Shown here piece after piece: positions 8,888-19,577 of a stretch of DNA of 54,060 bases. Origin of the DNA: Rhodocyclaceae bacterium (GTDB taxonomy: Bacteria > Pseudomonadota > Gammaproteobacteria > Burkholderiales > Rhodocyclaceae); NCBI GenBank assembly GCA_020445665.1, contig JAGRGD010000304.1:1-54060 (forward strand), written 5' to 3'. The notes beneath the pieces were generated by a model. It made no database searches, was not told where the DNA came from, and saw only the letters and a list, made by a program, of their open reading frames with translations. The first letter of the stretch is position 1, and each line of letters starts with the position of its first letter. The translations under genes were made by a program, and so were the position numbers.

Positions 8888-10192
8888 TCAGTCGGCGTCG
8901 CGGCGGTACTCGGCAGAGCGCGCGTGGGCCTGCAGCCCCTCGCCATGGGCCAGCACCGAGGCGACTTGTCCCAACTTGCGAGCGCCGGCTTCCGATACGC
9001 GGATCAGGCTGGTCCGCTTCTGGAAATCATAGACACCAAGAGGCGACGAGAAGCGCGCGCTGCGCATCGTGGGCAGCACGTGATTCGGGCCCGCGCAGTA
9101 GTCGCCCAGCGCCTCCACCGACCAGTGGCCGATGAAGATCGCGCCCGCATGGCGGATGCGATCCACCAGCGCGTCCGCGTCATCCACCGACAGTTCCAGG
9201 TGCTCCGGCGCGATCCGGTTGGCGATGTCGCAGGCCTCTTCGAGACTCTGCACCCGGATCAGCGCGCCACGATTGGCGAGGGAGGTTTCGATCGTCTCCC
9301 GCCGCGGCATCTCGGGCAGGAGCCGCTCGATCGACGCCGCAACCGCGTCGATGAAGGCCGGATCGGTACACAACAGGATCGACTGGGCCAGCTCGTCGTG
9401 CTCGGCCTGGGCGAACAGATCCATCGCCACCCAGTCCGGATTGCCACTGCCGTCGGAGATCACCAGCACCTCGCTGGGGCCGGCCACCATGTCGATGCCG
9501 ACCGTACCGAATACCCGGCGCTTGGCAGAGGCCACGTAGGCGTTGCCCGGCCCGACGATCTTGTCCACCTGGGGCACCGTCTCGGTGCCGAAGGCCAGCG
9601 CCGCGACGGCCTGGGCGCCGCCGATCGTGAACACCCGATCCACCCCGGTGATCGCGGCGGCAGCCAGCACCAGCGCGTTCTTTTCGCCCCGGGGCGTGGG
9701 CACCACCATGATCAGCTCTTCGACCCCGGCCACCTTGGCCGGAATCGCGTTCATCAGCACCGAGCTCGGATAGGCTGCCCGACCGCCCGGCACATAGAGG
9801 CCGACCCGGTCGAGCGGGGTCACCTTCTGTCCGAGCATCGTGCCGTCGGCTTCGGTGTACTGCCAGGAATCCAGCGGCTGACGCTCGTGATAGGCGCGCA
9901 CCCGGTTCGCTGCCAGTTGCAGCGCCTCGCGCTGGGCCGCGTCGAGGGACTCGAGTGCCGCCAGGAGCGCTTCGCGGGGCAGTTCGAGCGCGCCCATGTC
10001 CGACGCATCGAGCTGGTCGAAATGGGCCGTGAATTCCACCACCGCTGCGTCACCCCGCGTCTTCACGGCGGCGAGGATCTCGGTGACCGCGTTTTCGATA
10101 CGGGCGTCGGTGCCCCCGTCGAAGGCAAGCAGCGTGTCGAGGGTCGCAGTGAAGTCCGCGGCAGCGGAATCGAGTCGGCGGATCCTGCTCAT
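8888..10192 (-). CDS. hisD: Histidinol dehydrogenase
   Basis: This 434-residue enzyme performs the last two oxidations of histidine biosynthesis (histidinol to histidine, NAD-dependent, Zn enzyme). Family segments are visible: [64 protein letters not shown], and the C-terminal AEHLELSV and [11 protein letters not shown] with metal-binding His residues. The ATG at 10192 overlaps the hisG stop by 4 nt, so the frame upstream of it belongs to hisG and not to an N-terminal extension. It is last in the murA-hisG-hisD block. Confidence 0.95.
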   Translation of the reverse strand: MSRIRRLDSAAADFTATLDTLLAFDGGTDARIENAVTEILAAVKTRGDAAVVEFTAHFDQLDASDMGALELPREALLAALESLDAAQREALQLAANRVRAYHERQPLDSWQYTEADGTMLGQKVTPLDRVGLYVPGGRAAYPSSVLMNAIPAKVAGVEELIMVVPTPRGEKNALVLAAAAITGVDRVFTIGGAQAVAALAFGTETVPQVDKIVGPGNAYVASAKRRVFGTVGIDMVAGPSEVLVISDGSGNPDWVAMDLFAQAEHDELAQSILLCTDPAFIDAVAASIERLLPEMPRRETIETSLANRGALIRVQSLEEACDIANRIAPEHLELSVDDADALVDRIRHAGAIFIGHWSVEALGDYCAGPNHVLPTMRSARFSSPLGVYDFQKRTSLIRVSEAGARKLGQVASVLAHGEGLQAHARSAEYRRDAD

Positions 10193-10830
10193 GCGACGGC
10201 TCCTGCAAAGGCGTCCAGCACCGGCTGGATCAGTTCGCGCTTCATCTTCATCGATGCCTGGTTGACGATCAGACGGGACGAGATGTGCATGATCTCCTCG
10301 ACCTCGACCAGGTTGTTGGCGCGCAGGGTACCTCCGGAGGACACCAGATCGACGATGCCATCGGCAAGGCCCACCAGCGGCGCCAGTTCCATCGAGCCGT
10401 AGAGTTTGATCAGGTCCAGGTGGACGCCCTTGCCAGCAAAGTGGTTGCGCGCCGTGTTGACGTACTTGGTGGCGATCCGGATTCGCCCACCCGGCCGCAC
10501 TGCCGCGGCATAGTCGAAACCGGCCGGCGTCGCGACGCACATCCGGCACTTGGCGATCTTCAGATCCAGCGGCTGGTAGAGCCCGGTGCCGCCATGCTCG
10601 ATCAGCACATCGCGACCCGCGATGCCGAGATCGGCCGCGCCGTGCTGGACGTAGGTCGGCGTGTCGGTGGCGCGGACGATCACCACCCGGACGTCCGGGC
10701 GGTTGGTGCCGATGATGAGCTTGCGCGAGCGCTCCGGGTTCTCGGAGGGCTCGATGCCGGCCGCCGCGAGCAGGGGCAGGGTCTCTTCGAAGATGCGCCC
10801 CTTGGAGAGCGCGATGGTGATGCTGGACAC
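10189..10830 (-). CDS. hisG: ATP phosphoribosyltransferase catalytic subunit, short form
   Basis: This 213-residue protein carries out the first step of histidine biosynthesis, ATP plus PRPP. It begins at a GTG ([12 protein letters not shown] follows), preceded by AAGGCG. The motifs [21 protein letters not shown] and [15 protein letters not shown] are typical. At this length it lacks the C-terminal ACT-like regulatory domain, so it is the HisG-S form, which needs HisZ for activity and feedback control. No hisZ is in the window. It follows murA after 74 nt containing a GC-rich hairpin (10869-10893) and overlaps hisD by 4 nt. Confidence 0.93.
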   Translation of the reverse strand: MSSITIALSKGRIFEETLPLLAAAGIEPSENPERSRKLIIGTNRPDVRVVIVRATDTPTYVQHGAADLGIAGRDVLIEHGGTGLYQPLDLKIAKCRMCVATPAGFDYAAAVRPGGRIRIATKYVNTARNHFAGKGVHLDLIKLYGSMELAPLVGLADGIVDLVSSGGTLRANNLVEVEEIMHISSRLIVNQASMKMKRELIQPVLDAFAGAVA

Positions 10831-10904
10831 GGGCTGACGCCTTGAAAAATAAAGGATTCTAAGTCCCTGGCCGGCGCGTTGCCAACGCCGGCCGGGCTGG
10901 CCCC

Positions 10905-12426
<1,522 letters not shown>

Positions 12427-12435
12427 GCTTGATCC

Positions 12436-13191
12436 TCACCCGCGCAGCTTGTAGCCGCGCGACAGCAGATTGAGGGTGAGCCCGGCGACAAACGCGAAAC
12501 ACACCACGACGATACCGAGGCTGCGCCACGGGGACACATCGGATTGTCCGAAGAATCCGTAACGGAAGCCATCGATCATGTAGAAAAACGGGTTGAAATG
12601 CGACACCGTCTGCCAGACGTCCGGCAGCGAGTGAATCGAGTAGAACACGCCGGAGAGCATCGTCAGCGGCATGATCAGGAAATTCTGGAAGCCGGCCAGC
12701 TGGTCGAACTTCTCGGCCCAGATCCCGGCCACGACGCCCAGCGAACCCAGGATGCCACCGCCCACCAGCGCGAAGGCCAGGATCCAGCCCGGCGCAGCCA
12801 GCGGGAGGGTGACGAAGATCAGCGACGCCAGCGCCACGCCCAGCCCGACGAAGGCACCCCGGAACATCGACGCCAGCACATAGGCCGCGTAGAACTCCCG
12901 ATAGCTGATTGGCGGCAGAAGGACGAACACCAGGTTGCCGGTGATCTTGCTCTGGATCAGCGAGGACGAGCTGTTGGCGAAGGCGTTCTGGAGGATCGAC
13001 ATCATGACCAGGCCGGGCACCAGAAAGCTGGTGTAGGGCACGCCGTCAAAGACCTGCACGTGCTTGTCGAGCACGTGGGAGAAGATCATCAGGTAGAGCA
13101 CTGAGGTCAGCACCGGTGCGCCCACGGTCTGGAAGCTGACCTTCCAGAAGCGCAGGATTTCCTTGTAGAGCAGGGTTCTGAATCCGGTCAT
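12436..13191 (-). CDS. yadH: ABC-2 type exporter permease, YadH family
   Basis: The protein has 251 residues from the ATG at 13191; a GTG immediately before it is an alternative start. It has six predicted membrane segments of the ABC-2 type, with the helix pair MTMLSGVFYSIHSLPDVWQT typical of YadH/NodJ-like permeases. It is paired with the ATPase encoded 4 nt upstream. The substrate is unknown in this family. Its place between the Mla lipid-transport genes and murA suggests an envelope substrate, but only by position. Confidence 0.85.
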   Translation of the reverse strand: MTGFRTLLYKEILRFWKVSFQTVGAPVLTSVLYLMIFSHVLDKHVQVFDGVPYTSFLVPGLVMMSILQNAFANSSSSLIQSKITGNLVFVLLPPISYREFYAAYVLASMFRGAFVGLGVALASLIFVTLPLAAPGWILAFALVGGGILGSLGVVAGIWAEKFDQLAGFQNFLIMPLTMLSGVFYSIHSLPDVWQTVSHFNPFFYMIDGFRYGFFGQSDVSPWRSLGIVVVCFAFVAGLTLNLLSRGYKLRG

Positions 13192-13195
13192 CACG

Positions 13196-14089
13196 TCAGG
13201 CCGACTGCATCACGCCGACGAAGACCTTTTCGAGATCCGGTTCGCCCAGCTTCATTTCCATGACTTCGCCGCCCGCCTCGCGCACCTGGCGCAATCGTCC
13301 CTCCACCTCGTCGTATCGATCGATGGCGAACTCCAGCCAGCCCTGCCCCAGGGACACCGAGCCGGGCAACGCGGGGACCGGCTGCGCCAGGCGCAGCTTC
13401 AGCGAGTGGGTCGCGAAGCGCGCTAGCAGGTTGGCGGTCGTATCCAGGGCCACGATCCGCCCTGCCTTGAGCATTGCGATGCGGCCGCACAGGGTCTCGG
13501 CTTCCTCGAGATAATGGGTCGTCAGGACGATCGTGTGGCCAGCGCCGTTCAGCTTGCGGATGAACTGCCACAGGCCCTGGCGCAGTTCGACGTCGACACC
13601 GGCGGTCGGTTCGTCGAGCACGATCACCGGTGGTCGGTGCACCAGCGCCTGGGCCACCAGCACCCGTCGCTTCATGCCACCCGACAGCGAGCGCATGTTG
13701 GCGCCCGCCTTGGCGGTCAGGTCCAGGTTGGCGAGGATCTCGTCGATCCAGTCATCGTTATTGCGGATACCGAAATAACCCGACTGGATGCGCAGGGCCT
13801 CGCGCACCGTGAAGAACGGGTCAAAGACCAGTTCCTGGGGCACCACGCCGAGCTGTTGCCGGGCCTTTCGGTAGTCGCGGACCACATCGTGGCCCATGAC
13901 CTCCAGCGTGCCGGCGTCGGCCCTTACCAGGCCCGCCAGCGCGGAGATCAGGGTCGTCTTGCCAGCCCCGTTGGGGCCAAGCAGACCGAAGAACTCCCCC
14001 TCGGCGATCTCGAGATCGACGCCGTCGAGGGCGCGCAAGTCGCCATAGCGCTTGGTCGCGCCGCAAATCCGGATCGCCGCCGCGGTCAA
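13196..14089 (-). CDS. yadG: ABC transporter ATP-binding protein, YadG family
   Basis: This 297-residue protein has Walker A GPNGAGKTT, signature LSGGMKRR, Walker B VIVLDEP, a D-loop and an H-loop LTTHY, followed by a C-terminal extension of about 70 residues usual in the ABC-2/drug-exporter subfamily. The start is a TTG overlapping the mlaB stop (TTGA). It energises the permease encoded immediately downstream. Confidence 0.88.
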   Translation of the reverse strand: MTAAAIRICGATKRYGDLRALDGVDLEIAEGEFFGLLGPNGAGKTTLISALAGLVRADAGTLEVMGHDVVRDYRKARQQLGVVPQELVFDPFFTVREALRIQSGYFGIRNNDDWIDEILANLDLTAKAGANMRSLSGGMKRRVLVAQALVHRPPVIVLDEPTAGVDVELRQGLWQFIRKLNGAGHTIVLTTHYLEEAETLCGRIAMLKAGRIVALDTTANLLARFATHSLKLRLAQPVPALPGSVSLGQGWLEFAIDRYDEVEGRLRQVREAGGEVMEMKLGEPDLEKVFVGVMQSA

Positions 14090-14358
14090 GCCGGTGAATC
14101 CAGCAGTTCGTCCAGGCGATAGAGTGTCGCCAGGCTGCGCAGGGATGCCGGCGCGCCTTCGATCGGCAGCCGCCGTCCGGCTCGCTGCCAGGCCAGCAGC
14201 ACTGCCAGGGCCGAAGAATCGACCGCCTCGACGCCGCTCAGGTCGATACAGGCCGAGCCCTTCGCGAGCACCGCCAGCCCCGCCTGCCGCAGGCGCGGCG
14301 CCTCCCCCATGGTCATGGGGCCGGACACCACGAGGCGATCACCCTGTTGTTCGATCAC
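14086..14358 (-). CDS. mlaB: STAS-domain protein MlaB
   Basis: This 90-residue single STAS domain includes the stretch GSACIDLSGVEAVDSSALAV that contains the conserved Ser/Thr position of the fold. In the Mla system MlaB binds MlaF and stabilises the ATPase complex. The start is a GTG overlapping the mlaC stop (GTGA), and the end overlaps yadG. It is last in the mlaFEDACB order. Confidence 0.88.
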   Translation of the reverse strand: MIEQQGDRLVVSGPMTMGEAPRLRQAGLAVLAKGSACIDLSGVEAVDSSALAVLLAWQRAGRRLPIEGAPASLRSLATLYRLDELLDSPA

Positions 14359-14975
14359 GACTGCGCAGCCACCTTCTCGGCATTCTTTGCCTTGAGGGAC
14401 TCGATCAGGCCGTCGATGCCGCTCTGGCGTACCTGCTGAGCGAACGATGCCCGATAGTTGGTCACCAGGCTGACGCCGGCCACGACCACGTCGTAGACCT
14501 TCCAGTCCGCGCCGACCCGCTCCAGGTTGAAGTCCATCTGGATCGCCTGCGCACCCGGCTGGCGGATTTCGGTGCGGACGAGCGCATCCTCGTCATCTGG
14601 CCGGCCGCGGAACGGTTTGAAGTGGATCGACTGGTTGGTGTACTGGGTCAGCGCATTGGAGTAGGTCCGTACCAGCAGGGTCCGGAACTGCTCGGTGAGG
14701 GCCATGCGCTGCTCCGGGCTGGCTGCCCGCCAGTCGCGGCCAACCGCGAGGGCCGTCATGTGCTCGAAATTGAAATGCGGAAGCACCCGCGCTTCGACGA
14801 GCTGGATCGCCTTTTCGGTATCGCCCGCCTTGATCTCGGCGTCGGCAGCAACAGCCGACAGGACCTCTTCCGTCAATTGCTTGGTGAGGTCCTCCGGGCC
14901 GGGGCCGGCCCAGGCGAGGGAGGACAATCCCATCACGATGGTGGCCACGACGGCCCTCAGCATAGACATGTTCAT
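14355..14975 (-). CDS. mlaC: Periplasmic phospholipid-binding protein MlaC
   Basis: The protein has about 206 residues from the ATG at 14975 (NMSMLRAVVATIVMGLSSLA follows, a signal peptide with cleavage near AWA-GP). The mature part has the MlaC/Ttg2D pattern: FNFEHMTALAVGRDWRAASP, FRTLLVRTYSNALTQYTNQS and KVYDVVVAGVSLVTNYRASF. It shuttles phospholipids across the periplasm between MlaA in the outer membrane and the MlaFEDB complex. The longer frame to 15014 would overlap the mlaA end and lacks a signal peptide at its start. Confidence 0.92.
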   Translation of the reverse strand: MNMSMLRAVVATIVMGLSSLAWAGPGPEDLTKQLTEEVLSAVAADAEIKAGDTEKAIQLVEARVLPHFNFEHMTALAVGRDWRAASPEQRMALTEQFRTLLVRTYSNALTQYTNQSIHFKPFRGRPDDEDALVRTEIRQPGAQAIQMDFNLERVGADWKVYDVVVAGVSLVTNYRASFAQQVRQSGIDGLIESLKAKNAEKVAAQS

Positions 14976-15010
14976 GTGTGCTCTCTGTTCTCTGTCGGTT
15001 GTCGTTGTTG

Positions 15011-15823
15011 TCATTGTCCAGCAGGCGTGACCGACGCACCGGCCACCCGGCCCGCCCCGGTCGCCAGCGACAGCGCCTCCACCGTGCTGGCCTCGGCGAC
15101 CAGCCCGGGCGTCAGCGCCGAATAGTAGTCATCGTCTCGGCGTGGCGGGCGCCCGTCGAACACCTCATACCGGCGGCGCTGCAGGAAAGCCTCCCGGACA
15201 TAGGTGTATCGGTCGAGGGCCCCTTCATCGAGGACCCGGTCCGCAGCAAGCAGGTTGGCCCGGGTGTGGACCAGCTTGACGCCAGCGACGGACGCTTCCT
15301 GGGCCATGGTGCCCTGAATCCAGCCCCCATTGACGACCAGATCCACCGGCTTGGCCGCCGCATCGCGAACCGTGCTCGGGCCGAAGATCGGCAGCACGAA
15401 ATACGGCCCCTCCCCGACGCCCCAGGCACCGAGCGTCTGCCCCAGATCCTCGTCGTGCTTCTCGAGCCCCATCTCCGTCGCGATGTCGAATACGCCGAGA
15501 ATGCCGAGTGTCGAGTTGATGACCACCCGCGCGAAGTCGGACAGGCCGTCGGCGCCCTTGCCCTGCATCAGGTTATTGACGCCGGTCCAGATGTCTTCCA
15601 GGTTGCCGAAGAAGTTGCCGATGCCTGCCCGGACCGGCAGCGGCGTGAATTCATCATAGGTTTTTGCCGCCGGCTTCAGCACCGCCCGATCAACCCGGTC
15701 GTTGAAGCGGAAGACGGCCCGGTTGTAGCCCTCGAGCGGATCGTCCGGATTGGCCGGCGTCGAGGCGCAACCGCCCACACCGAGCGCCGCGCCCAGCAGC
15801 GCAGCCGCCAGCCAGCGGCTCAT
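15011..15823 (-). CDS. mlaA: Outer-membrane lipoprotein MlaA (VacJ)
   Basis: The protein has about 270 residues. The ATG at 15823 is preceded by AAGGA at 7 nt and gives the lipoprotein signal SRWLAAALLGAALGVGGC, with the lipidated Cys at residue 19. An ATG at 15850 would add 9 residues. Family segments DPLEGYNRAVFRFND, GIGNFFGNLEDIW, FARVVINSTLGILGVFD, DEDLGQTLGAWGV and GPYFVLPIFGPSTVRD are all present. MlaA removes phospholipids from the outer leaflet. Its placement inside the mla operon, between mlaD and mlaC, is the betaproteobacterial arrangement rather than that of E. coli. Confidence 0.93.
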   Translation of the reverse strand: MSRWLAAALLGAALGVGGCASTPANPDDPLEGYNRAVFRFNDRVDRAVLKPAAKTYDEFTPLPVRAGIGNFFGNLEDIWTGVNNLMQGKGADGLSDFARVVINSTLGILGVFDIATEMGLEKHDEDLGQTLGAWGVGEGPYFVLPIFGPSTVRDAAAKPVDLVVNGGWIQGTMAQEASVAGVKLVHTRANLLAADRVLDEGALDRYTYVREAFLQRRRYEVFDGRPPRRDDDYYSALTPGLVAEASTVEALSLATGAGRVAGASVTPAGQ

Positions 15824-15860
15824 TGCGGCATCCTTGTGCTTTGTATCCATGCGCACTCGC

Positions 15861-16337
15861 CTACTGTGTGCCGCCCGCGGGAGTCTCGGACGCCTTGTTG
15901 AACAGGAACTGGCCAATCAGTTTCTCGAGGACGACCGCGGACTGGGTAATGCGGATCCGGTCCCCGTCCTTCAGCATCTTCAGGTCACCGCCGGCGTCGA
16001 GGCCGATGTACTGCTCGCCGAGCAGGCCCGAGGTGAGAATCGAGGCGATCGTGTCCTTGGGGAATTCAAACCCGTCGTTCATCGACAGCACAACCACGGC
16101 CCGGTAGGTTTGTGTATCGAAATGAATGTCGGCGACGCGGCCCACGACGACACCGGCACTCTTGACCGGCGCCCTCACCTTGAGGCCGCCGATGTTGTCG
16201 AATTCGGCCTCGACGGCGTAGGTCGTGGCGAAGCTGCCGGCGGACAGGTTGCCCACCTTCATCGAAAGGAACAGCAGCGCGGCGATACCGATGGCCACGA
16301 ACAGGCCGACCCAGAGATCGAGCGTGGTACGGCTCAT
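15861..16337 (-). CDS. mlaD: MCE-domain phospholipid transporter subunit MlaD
   Basis: The protein has 158 residues: an N-terminal transmembrane helix (about 7-27) and a single MCE domain (about 37-115) with [20 protein letters not shown] and [15 protein letters not shown]. MlaD hexamers form the periplasmic ring that passes lipid between MlaC and MlaE. The start overlaps the mlaE stop by 4 nt. Confidence 0.94.
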   Translation of the reverse strand: MSRTTLDLWVGLFVAIGIAALLFLSMKVGNLSAGSFATTYAVEAEFDNIGGLKVRAPVKSAGVVVGRVADIHFDTQTYRAVVVLSMNDGFEFPKDTIASILTSGLLGEQYIGLDAGGDLKMLKDGDRIRITQSAVVLEKLIGQFLFNKASETPAGGTQ

Positions 16338-17128
16338 GATTGCCCCCGGAACATGAATGAGGTCAGGACGAAGTCCAGTGCGAGGATGGCCAGCGCGGAG
16401 CTGACCACGGTGCGGGTGATGGCGCGCGATACGCCCTCGGCGGTCGGTGTGCAGTCGAAGCCTTCGAACACCGCGATCAGCGACACCGCGATACCGAACA
16501 CCACGCTCTTGATCACGCCGTTCATGATGTCGAAGCGGAAATCCACCGCAGACTGCATCTGCGACCAGAAGGCGCCGTCATCGACGCCGATGAACGCGAC
16601 ACCGATCAGCCAGCCGCCGAAGATCCCCATCGCCGAAAACAGCGCCGCCAGCAGCGGCATCGAGATCACGCCGCCCCAGAAGCGCGGCGCAACGACGCGT
16701 GCGATGGGGTTCACCGCCATCATGTCCATCGCCTTCAACTGCTCGGTGGTCTTCATCAGGCCAATCTCGGCGGTCACCGCCGAGCCGGCCCGGCTGGCGA
16801 AGAGCAGCGCCGCGACCACCGGCCCGAGTTCGCGCGTCAGGGACAACGCGACCAGCACGCCGAGGGCCTCGCTGGAGCCATAGCGCTGAAGCGTTTCGTA
16901 ACCTTGCAGGCCGAGCACCAGACCGACAAAGAGGCCCGAGACCAGGATGATCAGCAGCGACAGCACACCGCTGAAGTAGATCTCGCGGATCGTCAGGTGG
17001 ATGCGCCGGAAACTCTGGCCCGAGAGCAGCAGCAGCAGCCCCAGGAAGCGGGCCACGAAGCCGAGCCGCCAGATGCCATCGACGACGCCGCCGCCGAGCC
17101 GGCGCAGCAGATTGGCCACGGCGCTCAT
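16334..17128 (-). CDS. mlaE: Lipid ABC transporter permease MlaE
   Basis: This 264-residue inner-membrane protein has about five to six hydrophobic segments and the MlaE signatures [37 protein letters not shown] and [19 protein letters not shown]. It forms the membrane part of the MlaFEDB complex. It overlaps mlaF and mlaD by 4 nt on each side. Confidence 0.94.
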   Translation of the reverse strand: MSAVANLLRRLGGGVVDGIWRLGFVARFLGLLLLLSGQSFRRIHLTIREIYFSGVLSLLIILVSGLFVGLVLGLQGYETLQRYGSSEALGVLVALSLTRELGPVVAALLFASRAGSAVTAEIGLMKTTEQLKAMDMMAVNPIARVVAPRFWGGVISMPLLAALFSAMGIFGGWLIGVAFIGVDDGAFWSQMQSAVDFRFDIMNGVIKSVVFGIAVSLIAVFEGFDCTPTAEGVSRAITRTVVSSALAILALDFVLTSFMFRGQS

Positions 17129-17940
17129 CGCGCGGCTCCGAGCAGATCGTCCATGATGGGCTGGGCCGGGTAGTGGAAGGGCACCGGACCGTCCGCCTCA
17201 GCGTGCACGAACTGGTGCACGAAGGGGTCGGTCGAGGCGCGGATCTCATCGGGCGTGCCCTGCGCGACGATGCGCCCTTCCGATACGAAGTAGACGTAAT
17301 CGACGATCTCGAGCGACTCGCTGACGTCGTGGGTCACCATGATCGAACTGGCGCCGAGGGCGTCGTTGAGGCGGCGGATCAGCTGCCCGATGATCCCCAG
17401 CGAGATGGGATCGAGGCCGGCGAACGGCTCGTCGTACATGATCAGCATCGGATCGAGGGCTACCGTTCGCGCCAGCGCCACCCGCCTCGCCATGCCGCCC
17501 GAGAGTTCGGAGGGCATCAGGCCGTGGGCGCCGCGCAGGCCAACCGCGTCGAGCTTCATCAGCACCAGATCGCGGATCAGGGCCTCATCCAGGTCGGTGT
17601 GTTCGCGCATCGGGAACGCCACGTTGTCGAACACCGACATGTCGGTAAACAGCGCGCCGAACTGGAACAGCATGCCCATCCTGCGACGCAGGGCATAGAG
17701 CGGAACCCGGCCCAGTGCGCCCAGTTCCTGCCCGTCGACGACGACACTGCCCCGGGTGGCCTTGAGCTGGCCGCCGATCAGGCGCAGCAGCGTGGTCTTG
17801 CCACAGCCGCTGCCACCCATGATCGCCACGACCTTGCCCCGCGGCACCTGCAGGTCAATGCCACGCAGGATCTCCCGTTCGCCGTACGCAAAACGTACGC
17901 CGGACAGGTCGACGAGGGGAGTCTGAGGGGAGGAAGTCAC
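17125..17940 (-). CDS. mlaF: Lipid ABC transporter ATP-binding protein MlaF
   Basis: The protein has 271 residues from a GTG start. Walker A is GGSGCGKTT, the signature is LSGGMARR and Walker B is [13 protein letters not shown]. The spacing and the [20 protein letters not shown] segment match MlaF rather than other ABC ATPases. It is first in the operon mlaF-E-D-A-C-B followed by yadG, yadH, ibaG, murA, hisG and hisD, with gaps of 0-74 nt, so much of it may be one transcript. The 130 bp upstream separate it from the divergent sigma-54 activator gene. Confidence 0.94.
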   Translation of the reverse strand: MTSSPQTPLVDLSGVRFAYGEREILRGIDLQVPRGKVVAIMGGSGCGKTTLLRLIGGQLKATRGSVVVDGQELGALGRVPLYALRRRMGMLFQFGALFTDMSVFDNVAFPMREHTDLDEALIRDLVLMKLDAVGLRGAHGLMPSELSGGMARRVALARTVALDPMLIMYDEPFAGLDPISLGIIGQLIRRLNDALGASSIMVTHDVSESLEIVDYVYFVSEGRIVAQGTPDEIRASTDPFVHQFVHAEADGPVPFHYPAQPIMDDLLGAAR

Positions 17941-18070
17941 TGTTTTTGTTTGTTCTCGCAGGTGCGCGGATTGTATCAGAGCCGGGCTTGCCGCATGCTG
18001 CGTTGCCGTATCGGACCACGCAGCGCGCTGCAGGTTTCCCGAGCGTGCCGGCCTTGGCTACACTTCCCCG

Positions 18071-19573
18071 ATGGCCCACCTCCCGGCAAACGACGGAAAC
18101 GACCTGACAGAAACGGCGGACGCCCGTCCCGAACTGCTCATCGTCGACGACGATCCGCTCATCACCGAAGCCTTCGCCTACGTCCTCGAGACCGATTTCC
18201 GGATCATCGCGACCGACACACGCGGCAGCGCGATCCGCAGCGTGCGTGCGCTCGCGACGCCACCGCCTCTGGCCCTGGTGGACCTGGGCCTGCCCCCCAC
18301 GCCCCACCAGCCGGACGAAGGATTCGCGCTGATCACCGAACTCCTCGCCCACGCGCCCGACATTCGCATCATCGTCCTCTCCGGACAGAGCGAACTGGCC
18401 CATGCGCGTCACGCGCGGGCGCTCGGAGCCCTTGAATACCTGCCCAAGCCGGTCGACCCCGAGCGCCTGCGCAGCTTGCTGCTGTCCGCTCTGGAAGTGG
18501 AAGCGAGCTCGCCGCTGGCGTCGGAAGCCGCCGACGGACCGGCGCTGCGCGGAGACAGCGATGCCATCCGCGCCCTGCGCTCGCAGATCGACCAGCTCGC
18601 CGACGCCCCGTTCCCGGTGCTGATCGAGGGCGAGTCTGGCACCGGCAAGGAACTGGTCGCCCAGGACCTGCATCGGCTGAGCAGCCGGCGCGAGGCGCCC
18701 TACCTGACCCTCAACTGCGCCGCCATTTCGCCCAGCCTGATCGAGTCGCTGCTGTTCGGCCACACCAAGGGCTCCTTCACCGGCGCCACCGGCAGCCGGG
18801 CGGGCTATTTCGAAGAGGCGGGCAACGGCACCCTCTTCCTCGACGAGATCGGCGAGCTGCCGCTCGAGCTGCAGCCCAAGCTGCTGCGGGTATTGGAAAA
18901 CGGGGAGTTCCACCGGGTTGGAGAGACCCGGCCGCGGTACAGCCGGGCCCGGGTCATCACGGCCACCAACCGCGATCTCAAGCAGGCGATTCGCGCCGGC
19001 GGGTTTCGCGCAGACCTCTACCACCGCCTCAGCGTTTTCGCGCTGCAGATGCCTGCCCTGCGTTTCCTGGCCGAAGACCGCTTGCGCCTGATGCGACACT
19101 TTCGCCAGCATGTCGCAGCGCAGACCGGGGCAGCGCCCTTCGAACTGGACCCCGAGGCGAAGGCCCGCTGGCTCGCCTACGACTTCCCCGGCAACGTCCG
19201 CGAATTGCGCAACATCACGATTCGCCTGCAGACCAAGTTCGGCGGCTGCCAGGTCGGTGTCGCCGACCTCGAAGCGGAGCTGGACGTCGAGCCGCGCCCT
19301 CTCGCCAGCGCGACCGGGACGCCCCCGACACCCCTCGAGCCGGACGACAGCGATCCGACGGAACGGGCGATGCGCGAGTTGCAGGCCAGCGAGGGCTTTG
19401 AACTCGATGCCACGCTGCGGCGCTGGGAAGTGGCCTACATCGAGGCCGCACTGCGCATTGCGCAGGGGCGAATGAGCCAGGCGGCGCGGCTCCTGGGCGT
19501 CAATCGGAGCACACTGTACAGCCGCATGAGCGCGCTCGGCATCGACCGCGGCCCGGCCGGCGACGGGGTCTGA
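18071..19573 (+). CDS. Sigma-54-dependent response regulator, PrsR-like NtrC family
   Basis: This 500-residue three-domain activator has a receiver (about 20-140) with acidic residues D26-D28, phosphoacceptor D71 in LVDLGLPP and K126. The AAA+ domain (about 158-395) has Walker A GESGTGKE at 187-194, the sigma-54 contact loop GSFTGA at 234-239 and Walker B GTLFLDE. The C-terminal Fis-type helix-turn-helix is at about 455-495 (MSQAARLLGVNRSTLYSRMS). The receiver, especially DLGLPP and the long loop after it, resembles PrsR regulators of PEP-CTERM systems. It sits 4 nt before mshM, so it is probably co-transcribed with the pilus genes. Its likely partner kinase is at the far end of the locus (32704-34488). 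The partnership is inferred. Confidence 0.88.
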   Translation: MAHLPANDGNDLTETADARPELLIVDDDPLITEAFAYVLETDFRIIATDTRGSAIRSVRALATPPPLALVDLGLPPTPHQPDEGFALITELLAHAPDIRIIVLSGQSELAHARHARALGALEYLPKPVDPERLRSLLLSALEVEASSPLASEAADGPALRGDSDAIRALRSQIDQLADAPFPVLIEGESGTGKELVAQDLHRLSSRREAPYLTLNCAAISPSLIESLLFGHTKGSFTGATGSRAGYFEEAGNGTLFLDEIGELPLELQPKLLRVLENGEFHRVGETRPRYSRARVITATNRDLKQAIRAGGFRADLYHRLSVFALQMPALRFLAEDRLRLMRHFRQHVAAQTGAAPFELDPEAKARWLAYDFPGNVRELRNITIRLQTKFGGCQVGVADLEAELDVEPRPLASATGTPPTPLEPDDSDPTERAMRELQASEGFELDATLRRWEVAYIEAALRIAQGRMSQAARLLGVNRSTLYSRMSALGIDRGPAGDGV

Positions 19574-19577
19574 GGCC

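Noticed and set aside
8888-10549. A long N-terminal extension of hisD
   Set aside because: The extra part overlaps hisG in another frame; the ATG at 10192 gives the normal HisD length and a 4-nt overlap.
10869-10893. A terminator between murA and hisG
   Set aside because: The hairpin GGCCGGCG / CGCCGGCC is strong but has no T-run directly after it on the minus strand; it may only attenuate.
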